Translations under genes and position numbers: made by a program
Notes under the pieces: generated by a model
Told to the model about the DNA's origin: nothing
The model's input: only the letters and a program-made list of their open reading frames with translations
Database searches by the model: none
Assembly (NCBI GenBank): GCA_027067785.1
Contig: JAMOVL010000023.1
Span: forward strand, 1-45,753
Reading direction: 5' to 3'
Length of the DNA stretch: 45,753 bases
DNA from: Desulfurococcales archaeon
GTDB lineage: Archaea > Thermoproteota > Thermoprotei_A > Sulfolobales > Desulfurococcaceae
In this document: in pieces, positions 20,808 to 29,454 of the stretch
How positions within the stretch are numbered: position 1 is the first letter of the stretch
Layout: every line of letters begins with the position of its first letter

Positions 20808-21167
20808 TCATGATAAGATTGGTCGTCTTCGTATTTTCGTCTCAGTTACTATTGTTATATAGCCGTATAACTGTTCCTTGAGCCGTAATGCTCTTAGAAT
20901 TGCTCTAATCCTGTTTGGTATTCTTGGGTCTCTTAGTCTTAGAATGATCACACCAGGTGGATTATATGCCTGAGCAAGGTACCCGAAATCCTTGTCCATG
21001 GTTACTATTATCTTGTTATGGCTAATAGCCTCCCTAACAACTTCTTCATCGGGAACTCCTCTTCTTTCTACTAGTATTGATTGCACATGATATCCCTGCC
21101 TCCTAAGCTCATTAAAAACCTTTAACCCAATATTTTCATCAAGAAGAAGCCTAAGCTCTCGTCTCAA
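20808..21167 (-). CDS. DUF5615/PIN-like toxin candidate
   Basis: LLLDENIGLKVFNELRRQGYHVQSI...IIVTMDKDFGYLA. Confidence 0.85.
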   Translation of the reverse strand: MRRELRLLLDENIGLKVFNELRRQGYHVQSILVERRGVPDEEVVREAISHNKIIVTMDKDFGYLAQAYNPPGVIILRLRDPRIPNRIRAILRALRLKEQLYGYITIVTETKIRRRPILS

Positions 21168-21393
21168 TTACTACCTCCTCTCTACCAAGAACCTTAGCTG
21201 CATAGAGTAGTGCTGCCCTAATATCTTCAAGGCTTAAATTATAGTCCTCGACTATCTCTTCCGGCTTCATACCAGCAGCTAGGAGCTCTAGTATCATGTC
21301 AACAGTGATTCTCGTGCCCTTAACCACGGGCTTTCCAGCCATAACTCTAGGATCAACCACTATTCTCTTAAGCAAGTCATTCATTACAATCAC
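21151..21393 (-). CDS. DUF433-family antitoxin candidate
   Basis: RIVVDPRVMAGKPVVKGTRITVDMILELLAAGMKPEEIVEDYNLSLEDIRAAL. Confidence 0.92.
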   Translation of the reverse strand: MIVMNDLLKRIVVDPRVMAGKPVVKGTRITVDMILELLAAGMKPEEIVEDYNLSLEDIRAALLYAAKVLGREEVVIETRA

Positions 21394-21489
21394 CTTACAT
21401 ACTACTTATTGTAACCACTCTAATAACTATCATCACTGTTTTAATTCAAGCAAACTCTCTGGCAATCACGAGACCCCTTTAAGTTCTTT

Positions 21490-21721
21490 TCTTCACCATA
21501 ATAAATGATATTCCCTCCTCAGTAAGAAAATCTAGAGGCCTTAATTGTGTGAACACACTATTCTGATATCTGCCCAAGCGATGCTATAGTCTTCTCATAA
21601 GATCTTAGTGCAAGCCCCATCCTTAATTCCCCTAAACTGGTCTGAACAACCTATGACCTTACCAACTACTATGACAACACGTCTAGCATCAGCCTTAACC
21701 AGCATTGCATCTTCTACAAGA
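21490..21721 (-). pseudogene. decayed UPF0175 antitoxin
   Basis: minus-strand remnants in different frames: MGLALRSYEKTIASLGQISE* and LDFLTEEGISFIM. Confidence 0.65.
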
Positions 21722-21783
21722 CATAATTTTAACTACCCCAACACTTAATAAGAAGACTCGTTAACACATAGCTCTGGTTCAAC

Positions 21784-21854
21784 TGTCCCATATACTAGAT
21801 AATTGGTATGAATTCCTATCGTAAATGTCCCAGTTCACATCAAATTCTGGGACA
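21784..21854. promoter_or_regulatory. A-type three-part repeat: TGTCCCA (21784), TGTCCCA (21826), inverted TGGGACA (21848)
   Basis: TGTCCCATATACTAGATAATTGGTATGAATTCCTATCGTAAATGTCCCA matches 18653-18701 with few substitutions. Confidence 0.82.
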
Positions 21855-21866
21855 GAAGCTTATAAA

Positions 21867-21920
21867 GGCCGGTCTCCGACTCCGGAGACCCCCGAGTTCA
21901 AACCCGTGGCAGGTCCGCCA
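21867..21920 (+). repeat. tRNA-Arg-like 3' half, copy F4
   Basis: ggccggtctccgactccggagacccccgagttcaaacccgtggcaggtccgcca. Confidence 0.75.
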
Positions 21921-22131
21921 TATTATTATGAATCGTTTCTGTCCCCAGAGTGATTCTAAACTTTTCTTTCTGAATAATGGGTTTGATATATTATCAATTC
22001 AGTAATATTCATCACGAAAATAATCAATATATAGATGTTCATAACTCAATATTGGAGATGTTGTCTAACACCTCGGCGTAATGCCTTCAAGAATAAATGA
22101 CTAAAAATAAAATAATATAATAGAAGGACGT

Positions 22132-23529
22132 TTGATAATAATGAAATCTATCAGACATAACTCATATGCTGTAGAGTATGTTTTGAAGTTAAAACTAGAC
22201 ATAAATGATAGACAGCTCAGCGGATCATCTAGGGTTACCGTGGTTAGTTATAGTGGAAAACCTGCTGGTACATTAAGATTTATACTTAATCATGGCCTTA
22301 AGCCTCTCGATGTTAGGGGCGAGCTTATCAGTAAATGGAGATGGTATAGGGGGAGTATAGGCGGCTTACGGGAATTATTCGTTAATGTTATAGAGATCAC
22401 ATATGATAAGCGCTCAGAGAATGATAATAGGATCGAGATAACCATAGATTTTGAAGGAAGTATTAGGGACTATAGTAGTGTTTTCCCATATGTAAAGGAT
22501 TGCATAGGCGAGTATACCCTTATAAGAACAGATGCCTACTCATACCCTGTATTTCTAGCCAATAACGATTTAAGTTTCCATAACCTCGTATCATCAGTTA
22601 TTAGTCAAAGATTTAAGTATAGGATAGAAGTTGCCGCTCCTCGAGACTACGTGGTAGCTAATGTTGGCAAACTAGTTGGCCATAAAGTTAGGGAAGATTA
22701 TAAGGTCTACGTATACATAAGTAAGGTTCCTAGCTGGAGGATGGATATTGCCGTTGCTAAGTTTAGAGTATTAGAAGAGAAACAAGATGATCTAAGAATT
22801 TTCTATTTACCAGAAGATAAGGAATACGCGGAGAGAATACTATACACGTTAAAGAACTGCTTGAAATACTATGAGGAATTATTTGGAAAACCAGCTAGAT
22901 GGAATGGATATACGATCATAGAGCTGCCGGAAACATGGGGTTCACAAGCAGACTATACGGGTATGCTACTAGAAAGGAAGGGCTTTACAGATTCCCACCA
23001 TGCAGGCATTTATCACGAACTAGCCCATCTATGGAACGCTCAATCAGCTGAGCATCCCCCTTCCCGATTTCTCGATGAGGGATTTGCCAGTTATTTCCAG
23101 TTACTAGCTGAGAGAAGATTCATAGGCGATAAATGGTTCAAGGAGAGGTTAAGGAATGCTCGAGAAAAAATTAGAGAATTAGCCAAGAAAACACCCAAGC
23201 TACTAGAAGTCCCTCTTGCAGACTATGGTAAATACTACTTAACAGATGCATCATACCTTGTCGGAGTACTACTACTGTATGTTCTAAACAGATTAACAGG
23301 CGATCAGTGCTTCTACAAGGCTATACGTAGATTCCTTGAAAAGCACTACGAAACACCAGCTACACTGGAAAGCTTTAAAGAAGCATTTGTGGAGATCTGC
23401 GGAGACAGGATAAGAAGTTTCTTAGAAGAATGGTTCTATACGACAAAACCAGTAGAGCTGATTATAGAGAAAGACATAGATGAAATTATAGAGCTATACA
23501 AATCAAGGTTATACGAATCGCTTCAATAA
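22132..23529 (+). CDS. M1-like (gluzincin) metallopeptidase
   Basis: IYHELAHLWNAQSAEHPPSRFLDEGFASYFQ: HExxH with downstream E. Confidence 0.85.
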   Translation: MIIMKSIRHNSYAVEYVLKLKLDINDRQLSGSSRVTVVSYSGKPAGTLRFILNHGLKPLDVRGELISKWRWYRGSIGGLRELFVNVIEITYDKRSENDNRIEITIDFEGSIRDYSSVFPYVKDCIGEYTLIRTDAYSYPVFLANNDLSFHNLVSSVISQRFKYRIEVAAPRDYVVANVGKLVGHKVREDYKVYVYISKVPSWRMDIAVAKFRVLEEKQDDLRIFYLPEDKEYAERILYTLKNCLKYYEELFGKPARWNGYTIIELPETWGSQADYTGMLLERKGFTDSHHAGIYHELAHLWNAQSAEHPPSRFLDEGFASYFQLLAERRFIGDKWFKERLRNAREKIRELAKKTPKLLEVPLADYGKYYLTDASYLVGVLLLYVLNRLTGDQCFYKAIRRFLEKHYETPATLESFKEAFVEICGDRIRSFLEEWFYTTKPVELIIEKDIDEIIELYKSRLYESLQ

Positions 23530-23834
23530 TGTTAAAGTTCGTTCATTGCTATTACTAGAATTCCAGATGATGTTGCATGGATCACTGCACTAGTATAAGG
23601 GAGTATTAATGCAGCATACTACCAATTGTTTCAATATTGTCACTTTTAACCAGATATTTATCATATATTGTCCTGTCCTAGATTATATCAATTATACTTA
23701 ATATCCGCCAAAACATCTAGGTTTCTTATATTTCAACGTTCTCCGGTAAAACAGCATTTAGGTGCGGGCTTTCGGATTATGTTTAGTATCCAGATCCTCT
23801 TGTGTGCTCATTAAAAATTGTTATTATACAACCA

Positions 23835-24858
23835 CTAATGGTATCCCTTTACATACTTGCGGTTTCTAGAGAATAAAGATATCATCAGTAATGCTGGCAT
23901 AATTGTTACAATCATTATCTCGGTAAACAGAAGGATATTGTCTTCACGTCTTATAGCGTTAAAACAAATCCATTCAGGATAATTGCTGTATAGTGCTAGG
24001 ACTACCATGCTTGTTGTCTCGGTGTTCATGTCGCCTTGAATAACTATTTTCCCATTAACGACGCGGTAATCTGTGTGTGTACCGCCTTTAACGGGGTCTT
24101 GTGCTTTGGCTATTATTTCTAGGCATTTTTCATAGATATCTTGATAGTCGTAGATTATGGTCGAACCAGCAGCCTCAAGAGCCCTGTAGAGATAAATGAA
24201 GAGCGCACATTTATAGACCTGGTAAACCCCGTGTTCTTTTACGAAATTATCCTTGAAACCATAGCCATCCCACATCCTCGTTAGATTAAGGAATGATTTT
24301 TCAGCCTCAGATTTAGAGCCTTGTAATAATTTATTCAGAGCATGATATACGAGTAGGTCGGCATAATTGTACCAATCAGTGATAATTACCGAAGTGTTCA
24401 TCTTTTCGTATACAATGGTGTAGCCATCAATTCTTCCCACGACTTCTTTCTCCGGCTTATAGAACTTATCAGGAATACTTTTGCATAGAAGGACATCTAT
24501 CTTACCGTTCCATCCGCCACTGAAATTATTGTATAGGACACTCATTACTCTTTCAGCTAATGGTGATCCGAGAACGGCTAGAGCTCTAGCAACTAATACA
24601 TTATCATTAGCGACGTAGATCGTTGTGTTATCTGGACTTACCATTGTAGCGGCTCGTAAAAGATCTGCTTGCGGCACATATTGTTCTTCAAGAAATGATC
24701 TAGTTTTTCACTGCTAAGCAATGGGATATAATTCGTTGTTTCCCCCATCCAGTATCATCGCCTATTAATGACGATACCAATAGTAATGTAAAGATTATTA
24801 TTAGCGTCAGGGACACTGGTCTGCATTTCCATATTTTTTCTCGAGGTTCTAAAGACAT
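23835..24858 (-). pseudogene. membrane-anchored hypothetical protein with apparent 5' frameshifts
   Basis: 24858 start MSLEPREKIWKCRPVSLTLIIIFTLLLVSSLIGDD, then ETTNYIPLLSSEKLDHFL in a second frame, then LEEQYVPQADLLRAATMVSP in the 23835-24677 ORF frame. Confidence 0.55.
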
Positions 24859-24905
24859 AGTTGTCTCTCCAGTTATCATCTCTATATGAATATCTATAGA
24901 TATAA

Positions 24906-25844
24906 TTAGTGTTTTGAAATTTTCGTATAAGAAGCAAGTAGAAAAACGAATACTATTACCAATGTAGCTATTCTCTCATAGTTCGGTTCAAATGCCCTGA
25001 TAAGGTCAATGAATAGTATTGGCGAGATTATAGCGATGTATGATAGATAGCGTGCCAGCATGGTATCGTCAGTAATGTTATCCAGTATATCCGCAAGCTT
25101 TACAGCAGTTATTCCAATGATTATTCCCATAATAAACGGTATTATCGGATAGCTTATGATCGCTGATACTATGTAGAAACATATGAAAAATAATGCGCTC
25201 CATAAACCCCAATATAGAGCATACCTAATTGCTCCCATACCATGATGTTTGCCTAGATCATAACGAGTACTTAGAGCTACGATCACCAGCAACGTAGCGA
25301 TTATTATCATGGCTAGATAATTATTGATGCTTATTGTGTAGTTAGTAAGGGCGTTAATAACCAGTATATCAGCACCAAATACTACTAGCACGAGTAATAA
25401 TGTCCTGCCCTTTACTAGTCTACGCCTAGAAAACGAGGGATACAGTGCTTCGGATAAGATTATCGGGGCGAAAATACCGAAAACCCCGTGGAAAACCATG
25501 AGATATATACCCCAGACCCAGTTAACACCGATCCATCTCCCGTATTCCCCAAATATCCCAAGATCCTTCCACCCGGGATTGAAGAAGGATTTTACGGCAA
25601 TGCCCTCTTCAATAATGCCATATACGAATCCAAAAATTATGATCGAACCGTACTTTAAACTATATTTCAACCAGCATTCTCTGATAATAATAGCTCCAAG
25701 CCCATATAGGCATACTAGGATTAATAAATTGAGGGGATTAATGAAAGACCATAGATTCGTAGAGCCTGTAAGAACCTCCGCTGTAAAAGGAGGGAGAAGC
25801 AAAAGCGTCAATATCATATAGAGTTTCTCCCTGTTTACTCTCAA
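24906..25844 (-). CDS. polytopic membrane protein, unknown function
   Basis: multiple TM-like segments. Confidence 0.7.
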   Translation of the reverse strand: MRVNREKLYMILTLLLLPPFTAEVLTGSTNLWSFINPLNLLILVCLYGLGAIIIRECWLKYSLKYGSIIIFGFVYGIIEEGIAVKSFFNPGWKDLGIFGEYGRWIGVNWVWGIYLMVFHGVFGIFAPIILSEALYPSFSRRRLVKGRTLLLVLVVFGADILVINALTNYTISINNYLAMIIIATLLVIVALSTRYDLGKHHGMGAIRYALYWGLWSALFFICFYIVSAIISYPIIPFIMGIIIGITAVKLADILDNITDDTMLARYLSYIAIISPILFIDLIRAFEPNYERIATLVIVFVFLLASYTKISKH

Positions 25845-25915
25845 TTATTACACCGGAATAAATTAAGTACTCCTTTTACAATTTTCTCAATGATGTATAG
25901 TTAAACATATCTTGA

Positions 25916-27688
25916 GTGATAGCCTTGGGTATCTCTAAGCTTATAGGCCTTATCGAGAAAACAGCTAGTATACCTTACTATACCGTAATAGGTGATGCTT
26001 CCGGCAAAATAGTATATGTGAGCAATAAGGATGGATTACGGAGAACATGGGTTTACGATCCCGTGGAAAACATAAGTTTTCCTATAACAACCTATCCATC
26101 GGTGATCGTCGCAGTTCCTAGAAGGAGCGAGTCGAACAAGATAATATACACGTATGATGTAGCAGAGGGAAGAGAGCTTCACAGAATCTGTATCGTAGAT
26201 ATTGATGAGCGGAGAGAGACCTGCATCAAAGAATTAGAGCCTATGAGAATATTTAGCCTGGCATGGAATGGTGAAAGCATAGCGTTAACGGGCTCAACAC
26301 AGGAGAAACTCTATCTGATCGTATTCAGAGACGGTAGAATACTTAGAAAGAGAGAACTCGATGTATACATAGATGTGTCCGATGTCAATGAAAGATATGT
26401 CGTAGGATATGGAATGTTGTCAGGGAATCCCAGATCATCTGAAATATTCGTATACGATATTCAGAAAGACGAGTTTAAAGCATATACTCCGCGGAAAGGC
26501 AGTATCAATGAAAAACCTATATTCTGTAATGAAAAGATCTTATTCGAGTCAAACTATGAAGATCTTGATAAGAAGAAACTCTACACCATAGATATTGATC
26601 TCTCTGGGAAACCCGAAGAACTGATATTCAAATACAGTGATTACACGGATTTCAAACTAGTAGAACATACATTCTATGATTGCAGAAATAACAAGATCTA
26701 TGTAATTGCCAAAAAGAATGGTAGAACACAGTTATTCGTAGACGGTAAAAGAATCCCTGCCCCACAAGGCTCGGTCTCAGGCGGCTTAGCAATAATCGGC
26801 GATACCGTATACTATGCAATGTCATCCCTGGTAGAACCTCACCAGATCTATAAGAGCACAGAGGATAGCTTCACAGAAGTATTAACGAACAAATTACCGG
26901 ATGAGCTGAAAGAGGCTTTTGGAGAAAGATACTTTGTGAAAATAAGATCAGTAGATGGAATACTTGTTCCAACCTACATTGTTGAGTCGAGGAAAAACGG
27001 TAAGCCGGGCCCAACAGTTATATACGTGCATGGAGGTCCTTGGTGGGAAGTATCTGACGCATGGTCGCCGATAATAGCGTCAATAATTCTCTCGGGATAC
27101 CATGTCGCCGCACCAAACTATAGGGGATCAACGGGTTACGGTGAGAAGTATCGTCTACTAGATATAGGTGACCCCGGCGGCAAGGACCTTGAGGATATAG
27201 TTTCTGTTGCTAAATATGTTGTAAAGGAGGGTATTGCTTCTAGTGTAGCCATAGCTGGCTATAGTTATGGAGGATATATGACCTATCTCGCCACGACCAA
27301 GTATCCCGATCTATGGGGGGCGGGAGTAGCTGGGGCAGGAATTACTGATTGGCAGGAACAATACATGCTCAGCGATGCACTATTTAAGAAATTCATAGAG
27401 ATACTCTTCGATAGTTACAAGCCGGAATTGCTGAGCGATAGATCGCCTATAAAATACGCTGACAGGCTGGCTTGTCCTCTATGTATCATTCATGCATCTA
27501 ATGATACCAGGACACCGTTAAAACCCGTGATGAGATTCATGGAAAAACTCGTGGAATCGCAGAAACTGTTCGAGGCACACATATATCCGGGCCTTGGCCA
27601 CATGCTGGTATCCATAGATGATCTATTAAGGTTCGTCATACCAATGATTACATTCCTAAAGAAATACTATGTTGAACGACATGCTTGA
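25916..27688 (+). CDS. S9-family acylaminoacyl-peptidase-like serine peptidase
   Basis: GYSYGGYMTYLATTKYPDLW nucleophile elbow; VIYVHGGPWWEVSDAW; GLGHML histidine. Confidence 0.92.
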   Translation: MIALGISKLIGLIEKTASIPYYTVIGDASGKIVYVSNKDGLRRTWVYDPVENISFPITTYPSVIVAVPRRSESNKIIYTYDVAEGRELHRICIVDIDERRETCIKELEPMRIFSLAWNGESIALTGSTQEKLYLIVFRDGRILRKRELDVYIDVSDVNERYVVGYGMLSGNPRSSEIFVYDIQKDEFKAYTPRKGSINEKPIFCNEKILFESNYEDLDKKKLYTIDIDLSGKPEELIFKYSDYTDFKLVEHTFYDCRNNKIYVIAKKNGRTQLFVDGKRIPAPQGSVSGGLAIIGDTVYYAMSSLVEPHQIYKSTEDSFTEVLTNKLPDELKEAFGERYFVKIRSVDGILVPTYIVESRKNGKPGPTVIYVHGGPWWEVSDAWSPIIASIILSGYHVAAPNYRGSTGYGEKYRLLDIGDPGGKDLEDIVSVAKYVVKEGIASSVAIAGYSYGGYMTYLATTKYPDLWGAGVAGAGITDWQEQYMLSDALFKKFIEILFDSYKPELLSDRSPIKYADRLACPLCIIHASNDTRTPLKPVMRFMEKLVESQKLFEAHIYPGLGHMLVSIDDLLRFVIPMITFLKKYYVERHA

Positions 27689-27746
27689 TGCCTAGAACGA
27701 GGTATTAGGGTATCGATGATTAGATCGAGGCAAACTAGCAGTAGTA

Positions 27747-28922
27747 TTGTTCATAGTAACGGCCTATACAGGCACGTTTGCGTTCAAACTCAGTATGCCC
27801 GCAGTAGCTTTTTACGCTAAAAACATACTTGAGGCGTCAATGCTAGGTATAGGTATGTTAACATCTTCTTTTTTCATTGCAAGGGCGACTACTGCTATCC
27901 TCGCAGGTGCTCTCACGGACAAGATAAAAACTAAGATACTATTCTTATCGGCTACAGGATTTATTCTAAACGCTTTCGTCGTAGAACTGTACCCGTATAT
28001 TGCTAGTTTACCATGGCTTCTTTTCCTTAGATTCCTGCAAGGCGTTCTAAATGGTTTTGCATGGGTCCCGATACAGGCTGTTCTAGGTCTATTGGTTGAG
28101 AAAAACATTAGAGGCCGTGTATACTCGGTATACTTTATACTTGGGACGCTCGGTTCTTTTACAGGAAACACTGTCTATTCATTCCTTACAAGTAAGCCTC
28201 TCAGTTATATCCTAGGTATATCATCAACTCTATTTCTCGTTTCAGGCCTGCAGGTGCTTGGCTCGAAACTTCTACTTAGAGGAAAAACTGTTCTTGTAGC
28301 TTCAAGTGATATCAAGAGAAACACAGTGAAGAAAGGATTAGCGGGAGGAATTAGCACTGTATTTCTAGTACTACCCTTACTATTGATTGTCTTCACAAGC
28401 AATATGTTCGGCTCATTTCTAAAAGGTGATCTCATATATGTTTATCTATATGTATTTCAGGGATTTTCTGAATCGTCTGCTCCAATGATTGTCGGGATAG
28501 CTAGTCTGCTTGTACTGCCGATAAACTATGTTATGAGCTAGTTCTCGGATAGAAGGGATAGCTACTTGGCTCTAAGAATATCTATCCTAACAGGTGTTAT
28601 TGGGGGAATACTACTGGCTCTGAGGAATGACTTTATCGCTGTACTTGGATTGCTGATGGCCTTAGCTGGTAGCTCTAGCACTATACCTATCACTAGGAAA
28701 TTAGCCGTATCGATAAAATCTAGAGCCGGGACAGGTATCGGATTGTTAAACACAACAGGTAATCTTGGAAGTATGCTTGGATCAGCTGTAGCAGGGTATG
28801 TCTTGGATAGTCTTGGAAATATGTATTTGATAGGATTGATTAATGTTGCAATGTTCGTTATTGTCTTACCGATGATTGTAGCATTATTTTTCACCCATAA
28901 TATTGGAGGAAAACACTACTAA
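27747..28922 (+). pseudogene. MFS transporter interrupted by in-frame TAG
   Basis: ORFs 27747-28541 and 28566-28922 share one frame; reading through TAG at 28539-28541 gives NYVMS*FSDRRDSYLALRISILTGVIGG. Confidence 0.8.
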
Positions 28923-29356
28923 CATTCAAGATTTCTATTCTTCAATAGCTTTCCTGTTTTACTAATAGATAGACATAGAAGCTTACCTTCTCTCGTTAAA
29001 GGTTTATTGATACTCCTATACTTGTGTTTGAAAACCAGAAATGATACAAGCATGATAACGGTTGTGTAGAGAAGCCCGATAACGGCGTTATACACGTTAA
29101 ACATTGACATTATAACATTGAATGAAAAACCCATTAACTTAGTCATAGCCATAAAGAATATGTTCCATAATACAATGAATAGGAACGAGAAATACGTTAG
29201 TTTGCTGAATACTGGATGCGTACCTAGTTTTTTGAATAAATCAAGATCGTGTTTCTTACATGCGAAATCCCTACCCGTTTTAACCGACATCACTATTCCA
29301 AAGATCAGTCCCACGTATCCGATTATGTTAAGAACACTAATAATCATCGCAATCAT
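28919..29356 (-). CDS. small membrane protein
   Basis: hydrophobic segments, 145 aa. Confidence 0.5.
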   Translation of the reverse strand: MIAMIISVLNIIGYVGLIFGIVMSVKTGRDFACKKHDLDLFKKLGTHPVFSKLTYFSFLFIVLWNIFFMAMTKLMGFSFNVIMSMFNVYNAVIGLLYTTVIMLVSFLVFKHKYRSINKPLTREGKLLCLSISKTGKLLKNRNLEC

Positions 29357-29454
29357 CTCGTTATGGAGGCCATTCTTTACTACGCGAAACTAGTATTTAT
29401 TCCTATGATCTACATATTACTTTAGACAATACGGGGTTATAGGGTGTATTATTA

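Noticed and set aside
17450-21920. CRISPR array interpretation of the regularly spaced repeats
   Set aside because: Spacing is about 1 kb with coding sequence between repeats; no short direct repeat-spacer pattern anywhere in the window.
18738-21920. tRNA-like halves as functional tRNA genes
   Set aside because: No 5' acceptor/D-arm halves precede them, and the T arms are disrupted; split-tRNA function is not supported without a matching 5' half.
18306-28922. Pyrrolysine or genetic recoding explaining the two TAG interruptions
   Set aside because: No pyl genes seen, and several plus-strand genes such as the MTAP gene (stop at 45001) appear to end at TAG; sequencing error or mutation is simpler.
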